A stretch of DNA of 64,000 nt, taken from Viola odorata. Its lineage: Eukaryota > Streptophyta > Magnoliopsida > Malpighiales > Violaceae. The notes below the pieces were generated by a model. The model worked only from the letters and a program-made list of their open reading frames with translations, was not told the origin of the DNA and searched no databases. Shown in pieces: positions 1 to 10,342 of this stretch. How positions within the stretch are numbered: position 1 is the stretch's first letter; each line of letters opens with the position of its first letter. The translations under genes and the position numbers were made by a program. The DNA lies in assembly GCA_963691705.1 (NCBI GenBank), contig OY829539.1, positions 374,501-438,500 on the forward strand, given 5' to 3'.

Positions 1-236
1 ATGAACAGTTGAATCTCATCTCAGAGAAATGATTGGTTGCCATATGTCATGCCCAACTGTATCAGAAGAGGATGGTAAACATCTACGACAAATAGGTAGA
101 CCCTCACGGGTTCAAAGCTGGGGATTTGCTGCTAAGGAGATTTTTCCCTTATCAGGAGGAAGGTCAAGGGAAATGGGCCCACGGTATGAAGAAAGGCCAA
201 CCAACGTACTTGATGCGGTTTTGTTCTAAGATATAG
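1..236 (+). pseudogene. pol: Integrase C-terminal fragment of Tat1
   Basis: Read with codons starting at position 3, this stretch aligns residue by residue with the C-terminal part of the Tat2 integrase at 14325-15203. Shared landmarks are EQLNLI, ICHAQLYQ, the FK-GDL motif of the C-terminal DNA-binding domain (113-128) and the QGKWA motif. Two in-frame stops interrupt it: TGA at 30-32, where Tat2 has arginine (a C-to-T change of CGA), and TAG at 93-95, where Tat2 has lysine. After QGKWA the similarity fades and the frame closes at 234-236. The rest of pol is upstream of the window. Confidence 0.85.
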
Positions 237-2000
237 TGACGTTCCCGACCTACATGGTGTCAGACTGCAAATTCAAAACTCGACCATGATCAAAGTTTTC
301 ATGTTTTGAATTTGATCGTCACGAGACAAGATCTTTCCGTGTACAGGCACCATGATCGTATGGTGGAGATCAGGCCTCTAATATGTGGGCCAGATTATGT
401 TCAAGCCATACTTCATGAATAAATCACATCAACAATCGGTCATCCCCAACGCGAAGGATGTCTCCTCGTCCAGAGCACTCAAGGAGCGAATTTGGAAAGA
501 CTTTAAAACGGTCACTACAATGAGTTGGCTTCTTTGCAGAATATCTCGCATCTGCAAACAACCAGTCGCAAGGTTCACCCTGAACTCGTCTTTCCTTGGC
601 AAGTTGACTAAGTACAGAAGCGATTTAGCTATTTCAAAGGCTAAATCCATATGAGAAGACTACGCATATCAGCTGAGTATCCAGAAAACTATCTAAGCTC
701 AGGACACCATTCAAGAATTTAATGGTCGTTCTTCGGAATGTTGCGATTGGCTATGTTTATAGCAATACTATTATCCAGTTTGAATACAAAAGGCGTGGGA
801 TTAAAGTCACAAAACCTATTCCGCGCTAACAAGCCTGTTTGGGAGTGTAAGTTGCCGAAGCTTTTCTCTCCATCTACCTCTTCGGAAAATCCCACCATCA
901 AGACACTACCGTTGCCAGGTGCCTTTTACAAGCGGAACCCTTGACCTTACAAAAATATGACGAATAGGTGTTCCCCTAGGGTCCCGATCAACATGCTTAA
1001 ATCAGCCCTATTCTGTGGCGTAAGGACATTCACGCCCCACCATGCTCCAAACTATAGACTCAAATTCGATCATTGTCAAATCATTCATGTGTCGAATTTG
1101 ATCTTGTCACCGACGTCTCTCTTCCCAAGAAGTTGATCATGACCGAATGGGTATTAATCCTTTCAGGAGTGGGTAGCTTCTCAGGGATGAGTATCACTCA
1201 TGATTAAATGACTTTCTCTTCATCACCACTTTGGGGAATGAATAAAAGCTTCCCTTTGTATTTCAGTCAAGCTCACTAGCCTGGTAGTTCGAAGGGGTTG
1301 CCACCTTCTCAGCCATCACGATTCTAAGAAGAAATGTCCAGCAAAAGTCCAACGATGACCAAACGAGCAGAAGCCTCAAGATAACATGTTGATCTCGTCA
1401 TGATCATCACCTAAAAAGGTGCCACCAAGTTGAAGCTTCAAAGCTAAACAAGATCGTAGGTATCAACATTCATCATGAGCAAAATCGGAAGGCCTTGAGT
1501 CATTAACACTGCATCACATTTTCAATCCTCTATACCTGGGGGCAAGCAAATCGGATGAGGGAGCCTTCGGAGAAGCTATCTCGTTTGTCCGCCTCGCGCC
1601 TTGATCATGTCACGTACTAAATGGGCGTCATTCAAAGTCCGGCATTGTGACGTTGATCCACGCAAAGGCCCAACTCAAGTGCCAGATCTTCAAAAGAGGC
1701 TTCTCCAAAATGTGGTGCATGGACTTTATTTTCTGGATCCACCACAATCGCAAACCCTCATCAAAGGAATTTCCCATCCTTTCGAAAGGTGAAGCAATGT
1801 CTTTCCCCAAGGATGACATCAAAAGTCAGGGTTGAACCAATGCATTCCCTGAAGCAACCCACGCAATTAAATTAGCTAAGAAAAGATCGGTCACACTAAG
1901 TCCGGAACACCAATATGCATGTCCGCAAGGTTTTTGACTAAAGCCATGAACGTTCTTCTGCTCGTCTTATCCCGGACCGCTAGTGCTACTATCGTCCGGA
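237..2000 (+). other. Tat1 3' UTR, first part, no gene seen
   Basis: Non-repetitive AT/GC-balanced sequence between the integrase end and the first tandem repeats. Open frames here are under 95 codons, lie on both strands and match nothing recognised. I see no gene, RNA or regulatory site. Confidence 0.6.
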
Positions 2001-2002
2001 TA

Positions 2003-2190
2003 TGAAATTCAGCACCAACATCCCAATGGGTAGCAGTGCCCGAGGAAATCCTTCATTCCAAGTCCAACACCAACATCCCAGTGGGCACCAGCGCCCGAGT
2101 GGATTCTTCATCCCAGGGGGCAGCGGTGCCCGAATGGATTTTTCTTTCCACATCAACCTTCCTGCGGGCAGCAACGCCCAAATAGAACTT
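2003..2190 (+). repeat. Degenerate ~40-50 bp tandem repeat, about 4 units
   Basis: Units share the pattern CATCCCA-TGGGYASCAGYGCCCGA followed by a T-rich stretch, starting near 2018, 2072, 2110 and 2158. Units are diverged and vary in length. This is one of several repeat families in the Tat1 3' UTR. Confidence 0.7.
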
Positions 2191-2200
2191 TCATTTTTGT

Positions 2201-3425
2201 TCCCCATCAAAATCTCAATGGTTGATAGATTCCAAACATAATTCTGTAAAGCATGAATGGGTCTCAACATCCGATCAGAATCATGACGTACTTGCCAATA
2301 GGCCCCACTAGAAAAGGGAGAGTTTAAAACCTATTGAGTACATTGTCCATTTTTCTAAATCGCCCTTCAGTCCTACCCATTGTTTCTCCCTTATTTTTGC
2401 AGGAACTCGAATCCTACTATAGTTACTTCCATAATGCTCGGTGAGATTGAGGAATCCTCCTCTTATCAACTCTTGAATGACCATCTGGTGTACCTTCACT
2501 GCCCTGCAACGCGTATCAGGGAGTCCATTATGCATTGGGGGCAATCTTTCGAAAACACCCCACTTTCATCTATTGCGGCAGCTCAGTTCCTCCTATTTTC
2601 ATCTATTGCGGCGCCCCGCCCTGATCTCAATCTACATTCCTATATGAACATTGCAGTGGGCATCAACGTCAGACTGAGGTTTACATTCATATTTTCGCAG
2701 CAGCGCCTTGCGCCGACCTCAGCACTTTTACTGCACATATCAGAGAAGTTCATTTACCTCTCTATCCCTTTAATTTTTGTACAATCATTCTGCATTCATT
2801 CCCTCATTGGAGGCAATTGTTTTTTAATTCATAAAATTCATGTGAAATTGCTAAGAATTTTTGACTTTATAGACAGTGAATAAAGATTCTTTGAATAAAA
2901 TCCACACTACCCCAAAATTGTCATACTCCCCTAAGACAATGAGCAGTGCTCGATTGAGATGGCTAACTGGAGGTAAGGTGCACAACGAGCAGGGAAGGAA
3001 AAGAAATCTCCGAAGATTATTGATGGCCAATATTGGAAGGAGATCAAAAAACTTCGACACTACTGATTTTTGTGATAAGTCTAGAGAGTCTATTGCATGA
3101 TTTTCTGTTCCGTTATTCTTAAAAGGAAAGATCAGAGGACTCATTGCTTGAAACCTTGCCATCTCACTGACATGAAATGCAAAAATGCTTCAATTTTGAC
3201 TCCATACCATACTACGGGGGCAAATAAATGGGATTAACATGATCAATATTTGCAAGAGTACGATCCTGGTACTCTTTAAACATCCAATCTTTTATAAACC
3301 TAAAGTTCCGGTGCTTAATGTCACAATTTGCGAGTGGAGCATTCACCTCTGTTGTTCTTGAAACATTCTTTGGTTTATGAGAACTGTTAAAAAGAAGAAA
3401 GAAAGGAAAAGAAAAATGGTGCCTG
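2201..3425 (+). other. Tat1 3' UTR, middle part, no gene seen
   Basis: The longest open frame (2380-2883, 167 codons) lacks an ATG start, any family resemblance and a partner frame in the other Tat elements, so I do not call it. Nothing else is recognisable. Confidence 0.55.
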
Positions 3426-3830
3426 CAATGCTTTGGTATTTTTGCCTCAGCAAGTGAAAATATCCAAAGAACTATCTCTGAATAAAACCAGCCAAACTGA
3501 CAAAATATGTCTTGATATTTTCGCCTCAGCAAGCGAAAATATTCAAGAAACTACATGTCAACGGACAAAATATGTCTTGATATTTTCGCCTCAGCAAGCG
3601 AAAATATTCAAGAAACTACATGTCAACGGACAAAATATGTCTTGATATTTTTGCCTCATCAAGCGAAAATATTTAAGAAACTACATGTCAACGGACAAAA
3701 CATGTCTTGATATTTTTGCCTCATCAAGCGAAAATATTCAAGAAACTACATGCCAAACTGACAACACATGTCCTGGTATTTTTGCCTCAGCAAGCGAAAA
3801 TATTCAGGAAACTACGTGTCCAAAATGCTG
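3426..3830 (+). repeat. 65-bp tandem repeat with a perfect hairpin in most units
   Basis: About six units. The copies starting at 3511, 3576, 3641, 3706 and 3772 are spaced 65, 65, 65 and 66 bp; the first, at about 3432, is 79 bp away and more diverged. Each unit holds an inverted repeat. In the 3511 unit ATATTTTCGC (3515-3524) and GCGAAAATAT (3533-3542) form a perfect 10-bp stem with an 8-base loop CTCAGCAA. Later units carry one C-to-T change in the left arm. The repeat lies in the Tat1 3' UTR. Confidence 0.9.
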
Positions 3831-4590
3831 GTATAATGAATGGGCAGAAATAAATAAGAAAATGGCAGTCGATGAATCAAAAAAGAATGAAAAGTAAAAC
3901 AGTTGTTGTTCTGTTTCAGTTTGCATGATTCTGTCATGAAGCACCTAAATTTTTGGTTTATGTAAGCTTGGATGTTTTGGGGTATTGGTTAGGCCTCAAT
4001 AGAAAGGATTTGGAGGTATAAGTTGAATCGTTTAAAGCACTCTGTGTGAGTGAGATAATTGGTTTCCTTGCAAAGTATTCTCTGATTTTGCCTTTTCTGT
4101 ATGTGGGGAATTGTCTCATGTTTTACCATCTAAATATTTTTATTTGGCCAACGATCAAGAAGAAGTATCCCCAACAAACATTCAAGAATCTAGGCGCTCT
4201 GAGTGATCAAGAAGAAGAAGCATCACCAGCAAAACCGAAGAACCTGTGCACTTTGTCCTCACCGCGGCCAATCAACGAGCACTGTTCATTGGAAAAGAAA
4301 AAAAAACTATCAACTTCCTTGCTTAAATTTGTTGAACCTTCTCTTGAGAGGGAAGTTATTTTCACCTTGATGAAATATTGGGGGTAAACCTTAGGGTAGT
4401 GTGGGAAAACTTTTGTATACAACATATATGATTTATTCTCGTTATTTTCCCATTTATCATTTGCTCTCTTTCTTTTCCATGCTGCTTCGTGTTTGTTTCT
4501 TTCCTACTCGCAGGGTATAGGAATGGAAAGGAAATTCCGGCGAAGCTTCACAAAATGGGTCTCGAGGAGAAAATCGTCATTTTCCCCTCA
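3831..4590 (+). other. Tat1 3' UTR spacer, no gene seen
   Basis: AT-rich spacer between two tandem repeat blocks. The one open frame over 100 codons (4046-4387) begins at GTG and has no recognisable similarity, so I see nothing functional here. Confidence 0.55.
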
Positions 4591-4815
4591 AAGCCTCCAA
4601 TCGGAGCACCAGGCCGCGAATCCGCGCACAAGCCAAGCAAAGCCCCCAATCGGAGCACCAGGCCGAGAATCCGCGCACAAGCCAAGCAAAGCCTCCAATC
4701 AAAGCACCAAGCTGCGAATCTGCGGATAAAGCCAAGCAAAGCCTTCAATCAAAGCACCAAGCTGTAAATCCGCGGGTCATCCAAGCAAAGCCTCAAACCG
4801 AAGCTCCAATCTTCA
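4591..4815 (+). repeat. 49-bp tandem repeat, about 4.5 units
   Basis: Units begin with AAGCCTCCAATC at 4591, 4640, 4689, 4739 and 4788, giving spacings of 49, 49, 50 and 49 bp. The first two copies are the closest to each other. It stands about 180 bp before the 27-bp satellite and shares no sequence with it. Confidence 0.9.
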
Positions 4816-4989
4816 ACCTCACAATCCATCGTGCAATGGCACAGTTCCCTCATAATCAATTTTGTGCGACGGACCATGCTCCTCCACCATCAAGATCAGA
4901 ATGGAGTACGTTACCACTCCTAATCAACTTTGTGTGGCGGATCACATTTCCCCCACCATTTAGCAAATGTCCGAATGGAGTACGTTACC

Positions 4990-6645
4990 ACTCCCACTCA
5001 ACCAATGCGGTGGCTTCCAACCACTCAACCAACGCGGTGGCTTCCAACCACTCAACCAAGCAGTGGCTTCCAACCACTCAACCAACGCGGTGGCTTCCAA
5101 CCACTCAACAAATGCGGTGGATTCCAACCACTCAACCAATGCGGTGGTTTTCAACCACTCAACCAATGCGGTGGCTTTCAACCACTCAACCCAACGCGGT
5201 GGCTTCCAACCACTCAACCAATGCGGTGGCTTCCATACACTCAACCAAGCAGTGGCTTCCAACCACTCAACCAACGCGGTGGCTTCCAACCACTCAACCA
5301 ATGTGGTGGCTTCCAACTACTCAACCAATGTGGTGGCTTTCAACCACTCAACCAATGCGGTAGCTTTCAACCACTCAACCCAACGCGGTGGCTTCCAACC
5401 ACTCAACCAATGCGGTGGCTTCCAACCACTCAACCAATGCGGTGGCTTGCAACCACTCAACCCAATGCGGTGGCTTCCAACCACTCAACCCAACGCGGTG
5501 GCTTCCAACCACTCAACCAAGCGGTGGCTTCCAACCACTCAACCAAAGCGGTGGCTTCCAACCACTCAACCCAACGCGGTGGCTTCCAACCACTCAACCA
5601 ATGCGGTGGCTTCCAACCACTCAACCAACGCGGTGGCTTCCAACCACTCAACCAATGCGGTGGCTTCCAACCACTCAACCAATGCGGTGGATTCCAACCA
5701 CTCAACCAATGCGGTGGCTTTCAACCACTCAACCAATACGGTGGCTTTCAACCACTCAACCCAATGCGGTGGCTTCCAACCACTCAACCAATGCGGTGGC
5801 TTCCAACCATTCAACCAATGCGGTGGATTTCAACCACTCAACCCAACACGGTGGCTTCCAACCACTCAACCAAGCAGTGGCTTCCAACCACTCAACCAAC
5901 GCGGTGGCTTCCAACCACTCAACCAAAGCGGTGGCTTTCAACTACTCAACCAAAGCGGCGGCTTTCAACTACTCAACCCAACGCGGGGGCTTCCAACCAC
6001 TCAACCCAACGCGGTGGCTTCCAACCACTCAACCAATGCGGCGGCTTCCAACCACTCAACCAACGCGGTGGCTTCCAACCACTCAACCAATGCGGTGGCT
6101 TCCAACCACTCAACCAATGCGGTGGCTTCCAACCACTCAACCCAATGCGGTGGCTTCCAACCACTCAACCAAAGCGGTGGCTTCCAACCACTCAACCCAA
6201 CGCGGTGGCTTCTAACCACTCAACCCAGCAGTGGCTTCCAACCACTCAACCAACGCGGTGGCTTCCAACCACTCAACCAATGCGGTGGCTTTCAACCACT
6301 CAACCCAACGCGGTGGCTTCCAACCACTCAACCCAACGCGGTGGCTTCCAACCACTCAACCAATGCGGTGGCTTTCAACCACTCAACCCAACGCGGTGGC
6401 TTCCAACCACTCAACCAAGCGGTGGCTTCCAACCACTCAACCAACGTGGTGGTTTCCAACCACTCAACCAATGCGGTGGCTCTCAACCATTCAACCCAAC
6501 GCGGTGGCTTCCAACCACTCAACCAATGCGGTGGCTCTCAACCACTCAACCCAACACGGTGGCTTCCAACCACTCAACTAATGCGGTGGATTTCAACCAC
6601 TCAACCCAATGCGGTGGCTTCCAACCACTCAACCAATGTGGTGGT
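4990..6645 (+). repeat. 27-bp satellite array in the Tat1 3' UTR, ~60 copies
   Basis: The basic unit is a 27-mer built on CCAATGCGGTGGCTTCC followed by AACCACTCAA. Interspersed 26-bp units (AAGCAGTGG type) and 28-bp units (CCCAACGCGG type) shift the reading frame, so the frames of up to 641 codons crossing it are artefacts of a repeat that lacks stops in several frames. Variants such as ATGCGG, ACGCGG and AAGCGG alternate without a simple higher-order period. Position between integrase and 3' LTR matches the known hypervariable 3' UTR of Tat/Ogre elements, a documented source of genomic satellites. Confidence 0.95.
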
Positions 6646-6782
6646 GTTTCCATTTCCACATCAATGTCTCAGGGGGCAACAACGCTGGAATAAAGCTACA
6701 TCACTATCATACACACAAGCAACAACGTATGGACTGCGAGTACTACCCTCGCCCTACCTGATTTACAAAATCAGGGAGCCCT

Positions 6783-7190
6783 CATCCTCATTATCCGAGA
6801 GAAAATCACGTCCATCATCAAAATCAAAGAAGGACATCTTCCTCATTATCCGAGAGAATAAGATGAGAAACATACGTCACTGTTGTCAATAACATGATTG
6901 CAGTTAGGACAGATTTTACTAGGATTGATGTTCCATTGAATTCCTCCACGACCACTTGTGCCAGATGCACTCCTGATTTTTGATGCAAATCTGTTACCAT
7001 TGAAGAGCTTCAACCTGAAAGCAATGACAACTCCAGTGATAATGATCATCCCAAGTTAGAGGATCTTGCTGATGAAATGATGGAAAATAATGATATCACA
7101 TCCATCCTCACTATCTGAGAAGGGCACATCTATCCTCATTATCCGAGAAGATCATATCCATCCTCATCCCTCCTCGTTATCAGAAAAGGC
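6783..7190 (+). repeat. Interspersed CTCATTATCCGAGA motifs
   Basis: Variants of this 14-mer occur near 6784, 6842, 7103, 7135 and 7167, separated by unrelated sequence. A second motif, GAGTACTACCCTCGCCC, occurs near 6738 and 7389. They look like the decayed remains of a further repeat family between the satellite and the LTR. Confidence 0.6.
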
Positions 7191-7537
7191 AAAGGTATAT
7201 TACAATCAACCAACGTCAGAGCAAAGAGCGACTTTATTTATTTTCCTGCATCGACGTCTGAGGATTGCGGTGTCCCCGTTCAGATGTCAATTTCATTTCC
7301 TGCACAAAGATCCGAGAGTTGCGGTGTCCCCGCTCGGATCTCAAGTTATAGTTCTGCAATCTACTTCCAGCACCAACCTAGGGACTACGAGTACTACCCT
7401 CGCCCAGGTCAAAATTCTCCAATCACTCACTCCCAAGTAAGTCTGCATTTTCATTATTTTCAGAACCATTGTTGGTTCGGGAGCAACCATCTTTACTGCT
7501 CATCAAAAATCTCGATTACATCGGATTTTTGATAAGA

Positions 7538-7555
7538 CAGTAAAGAGGGGGCAAC
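7538..7555 (+). promoter_or_regulatory. Polypurine tract of Tat1
   Basis: The run AAAGAGGGGGCAA lies immediately 5' of the LTR start TGTTGCC. A purine tract here primes plus-strand DNA synthesis in LTR elements, and its position confirms that the adjoining repeat is the 3' LTR. Confidence 0.8.
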
Positions 7556-8517
7556 TGTTGCCACCCGATTTTGGATTTTAGTTTTTTTCATCTTTCACAT
7601 TTCTTGTCATCAATTTCCTAAAAATCGTACTTCCATTTATTTTCCTCAATCTGATGTTTATTTTTACGCTTTATGTCATTTAAATTTTATTCCGTACTCT
7701 TTTTGCATTTTTATCACTTTTTCCGTTGAACTATTGCTACCCGATCTTTGACTTTAAATTTTTCATCAAAACGTTTTTCACATCATTTTTTCTAAAATCA
7801 CACAGCCATTTATTTTCGTCCAACTGATGTTTACTTTTACACTTAATGTCATTTAAATTTTATTTCGTCACTTTTTCGCATTTTTATCACTTTTTCGTTC
7901 AAACTCGTATCGGTTCCGAGAAGAAATTCTCGAAACCAAGGGTCGAACAAGTTCACACTTTAGCTATTTATTTTTTATTATTTTCATAACTCGCGCTATC
8001 TCTTTGTGTTTCCTTCAATTTTTATTTTTAGCAATTTTTTACGTTCAAACTTTTGTCGCTTATAAGCAAATTTTTTATCGAGCGATACGACGACCTTTTC
8101 ATCACTCACTGTATACTATTTATTTCAGCTTATTTTATGCTACATTTTAGCATTTTCGGTTCGAGTTTATATTCATTTTCTTGCAAAATTGCTCGTACCG
8201 TCACCTTAAACTGAATAATTAAATAATAAATCAAACTTTTCATCTCTACCATTGATCTAGTTGACTTTTGAAAGTCAACCAAGATCAATGGCCCTCCTAT
8301 TTTCCACGTAGGCATGCATGTTTTCTATTTGGTTCATGCACGAACCCATTTCTCCTCCTTTCTCCTTGTCTCTTCGCCTCAATCATCGTCCCTAGGCTAC
8401 CTACGGCTACGAGCAACCTCAGCCACACAACTACTGCCGCACTGCTCCTCCCTTGCTCCCCAAGTTTGCCTCGGCCACGCGCAGCTCCTCGCCAAAAAAT
8501 CACTCGCGAAGGTTGCC

Positions 8518-8525
8518 TATAAATA
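8518..8525 (+). promoter_or_regulatory. TATA box of the Tat1 LTR
   Basis: TATAAATA, about 960 bp into the LTR, followed by CT-rich sequence. It is the best candidate for the core promoter marking the U3/R boundary. Confidence 0.65.
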
Positions 8526-9326
8526 GCATGCTCTCTCCTTCATTTTTTCTGGCAAAAAATCACGAGCAATCTCTCCCTCTCTAGCACTGCTCTCTATCAC
8601 GAGCAGCTGCTTACTTCAACCCTTTGGTTGAAGTTACTCAAGTTCAAAGTTTTTTAAGCGTTTGTATGCATTTTCTTTCAAAATTTCTTTGTTCGTGTTT
8701 TGATGAAAACCATTGCTTTTTATGATTTCAAATAAGTTCTGTCATTGTTCTAAATTGATTACATGATTTTATTTCGTCAAATTGCTGGCTAATTTTGGCG
8801 AAATTGAAGCTTTTGATTAATTAACTTAATTTCCATTTTTGATTTAATTGAAGACTATTTTCTTGAAATAAAATTGCTGTTTTTGCATGATTAAATTTCT
8901 GTCATTAAGATGATCATTTTAGTCGAAAGATTTTTTAATTTCGTCAAGGTTGCCGGACCTTGGTCGCCGGTAGTGGCGCCGACGACTCAAGGTTGAAGAT
9001 GATCGTGCGAGGAAGGAGGGAGCTGCTGTTTTAAAGGTTGGGTTTTTGGGTTAGTGGGCTGACGCTATGCGCCAGGCCCAGGAAAGAAAAGAAGGAAGGG
9101 ACGCGTTTTCTTTTGGCAAGAGATGAGATGGGCCACTACTGGCCCAAACGGAAGGGAAGGAGGCTTGGGCGCACGCCCAAGCGTGAGGAGCAGCTGGGTC
9201 GTGCGCCTGGCCCAGCGTGAGGGAGGTCAGCCCAATTGCTTGGGCTGGGCTGGGCTGGTCTCAGCCCAGCTATGGGCCCACTCCTGGCCCAATTTTTAAG
9301 CCCGTCGTTTTTTTTGTCATCATGCA

Positions 9327-9460
9327 CTTGTACTATTTATTTATTTTCCGCATTTATACTGTTTATTTATTTTATGCCCTTGTACTATTTATTTATTTTT
9401 CGTACTTGTACTATTTATTTATTTTCTCGCGCACTTGTACTGTTCATTTATTTTCGCACG
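9327..9460 (+). repeat. 26-bp tandem repeat in the Tat1 LTR
   Basis: Units with CTTGTACTATTTATTTATTTT start at 9327, 9353, 9379 and 9405 (exact 26-bp spacing), then 9434. More decayed units with TTTAATTATTTTCGTATGC continue to about 9540. Confidence 0.8.
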
Positions 9461-10342
9461 TTTGCGTGCTTAATTATTTTCGTATGCTTGCATGTTTAAT
9501 TATTTTCATATACTTGCACGTTTAATTATTTATTTTTGTATGCTTTTTAATTATTCTGCATGCGCTCAAGCATCCACATTAATAATTTCGTTTACATACA
9601 TCATTTCACGTGCCTACTAATCATATGCTTATATTATATTATTAATTTTATTTGTGTGCTATTGTATGTTTAAAGTAATTATTTCATTTACATGTTATTT
9701 AATAACTATATATTAATCAATCACATGCTCAAACCATGTGATAGATTATTTTTGCATGCTTTTACGCATTTAAATAGTTATTCTACTCGAATTTAGTTAT
9801 CAAAAATTAATTACTTTACCTGCATATGATAAATCATAAAATATCTATCCGCATGCTTATTGCTCGTAAAATTCATATGCTTAAATAATTATTTTTGCAC
9901 ATTTTATATCAATCGTTAACATGCAAATGCTCGTCGAAAGAAGGGAAAACCGCTCGTTCCTTCCTCCGGGTAAGCATTCTCACCTTTTATCTATTTTTTT
10001 TACGCATGAATAATCAGGAATTGTTAAACATTAATCCATTGGGCATGATCGCATAAATTAGAACTTTTATTTTTAAACACCTCTTTCTCCGGTAACCTTT
10101 TAGGATGTGACTCGGGTGCCTAACACCTTCCCGAGTCCATAATACGACCCCGAACCGTTTGTTCTCGGGTGCAGACCCACTTTGCCTTAGCTTTTTATTT
10201 TTATGCATGAAATAGGTTCCCTAAACCTAGAAACAAAATAGGGTGGCGACTTCATTGTATCATGTGAGATGAGTCCGATTTCATCTCACATTTCGTCCCA
10301 AATTTGCGTCGCGCAAATAAAATCCAAAAAGGGGGTGCGACA

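Larger units (their letters stand above)
1..10342 (+). mobile_element. Tat1: 3' end of a Tat/Ogre-type Ty3/gypsy retrotransposon
   Basis: Orientation and identity rest on the last codons of an integrase at 1-236, a purine-rich tract at 7538-7555 and a 2787-bp LTR starting TGTTG and ending GCGACA. Between integrase and LTR lies a 7.3 kb untranslated region filled with at least four unrelated tandem repeat families, the layout known for the Tat lineage. The 5' LTR, gag and most of pol lie outside the window. The element ends exactly where a Tat2-type LTR fragment on the opposite strand begins, so insertion of Tat1 into the Tat2 LTR is the likely history; the other flank is not visible, so no target duplication can be checked. 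Confidence 0.85.
7556..10342 (+). repeat. 3' LTR of Tat1 (2787 bp)
   Basis: It starts TGTTGCCACCCGATTTTGG and ends GGGGGTGCGACA, with the TG...CA ends of an LTR. The length fits the Tat/Ogre lineage. It contains a TATA box (8518), a GC-rich block with many TGGGC/GCCCA words (9040-9305), a 26-bp tandem repeat (9327-9460) and a long AT-rich tail. Short reading frames inside it are not genes. No second copy of this LTR is in the window. Confidence 0.88.

Noticed and set aside
2380..2883. 167-codon frame in the Tat1 UTR
   Set aside because: No ATG start, no recognisable family, overlapped by a frame on the other strand.
3426..3830. CRISPR-like array
   Set aside because: Units are contiguous tandem copies without unique spacers, in a plant retrotransposon UTR.
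4046..4387. 113-codon frame
   Set aside because: Starts at GTG, no similarity, lies in a UTR dominated by repeats.
4930..6892. Frames of 587, 641 and 275 codons on the + strand and shorter ones on the - strand
   Set aside because: They are readings of the 27-bp satellite, which lacks stops in several frames; unit lengths of 26-28 bp shift the frame, so no single protein is maintained.
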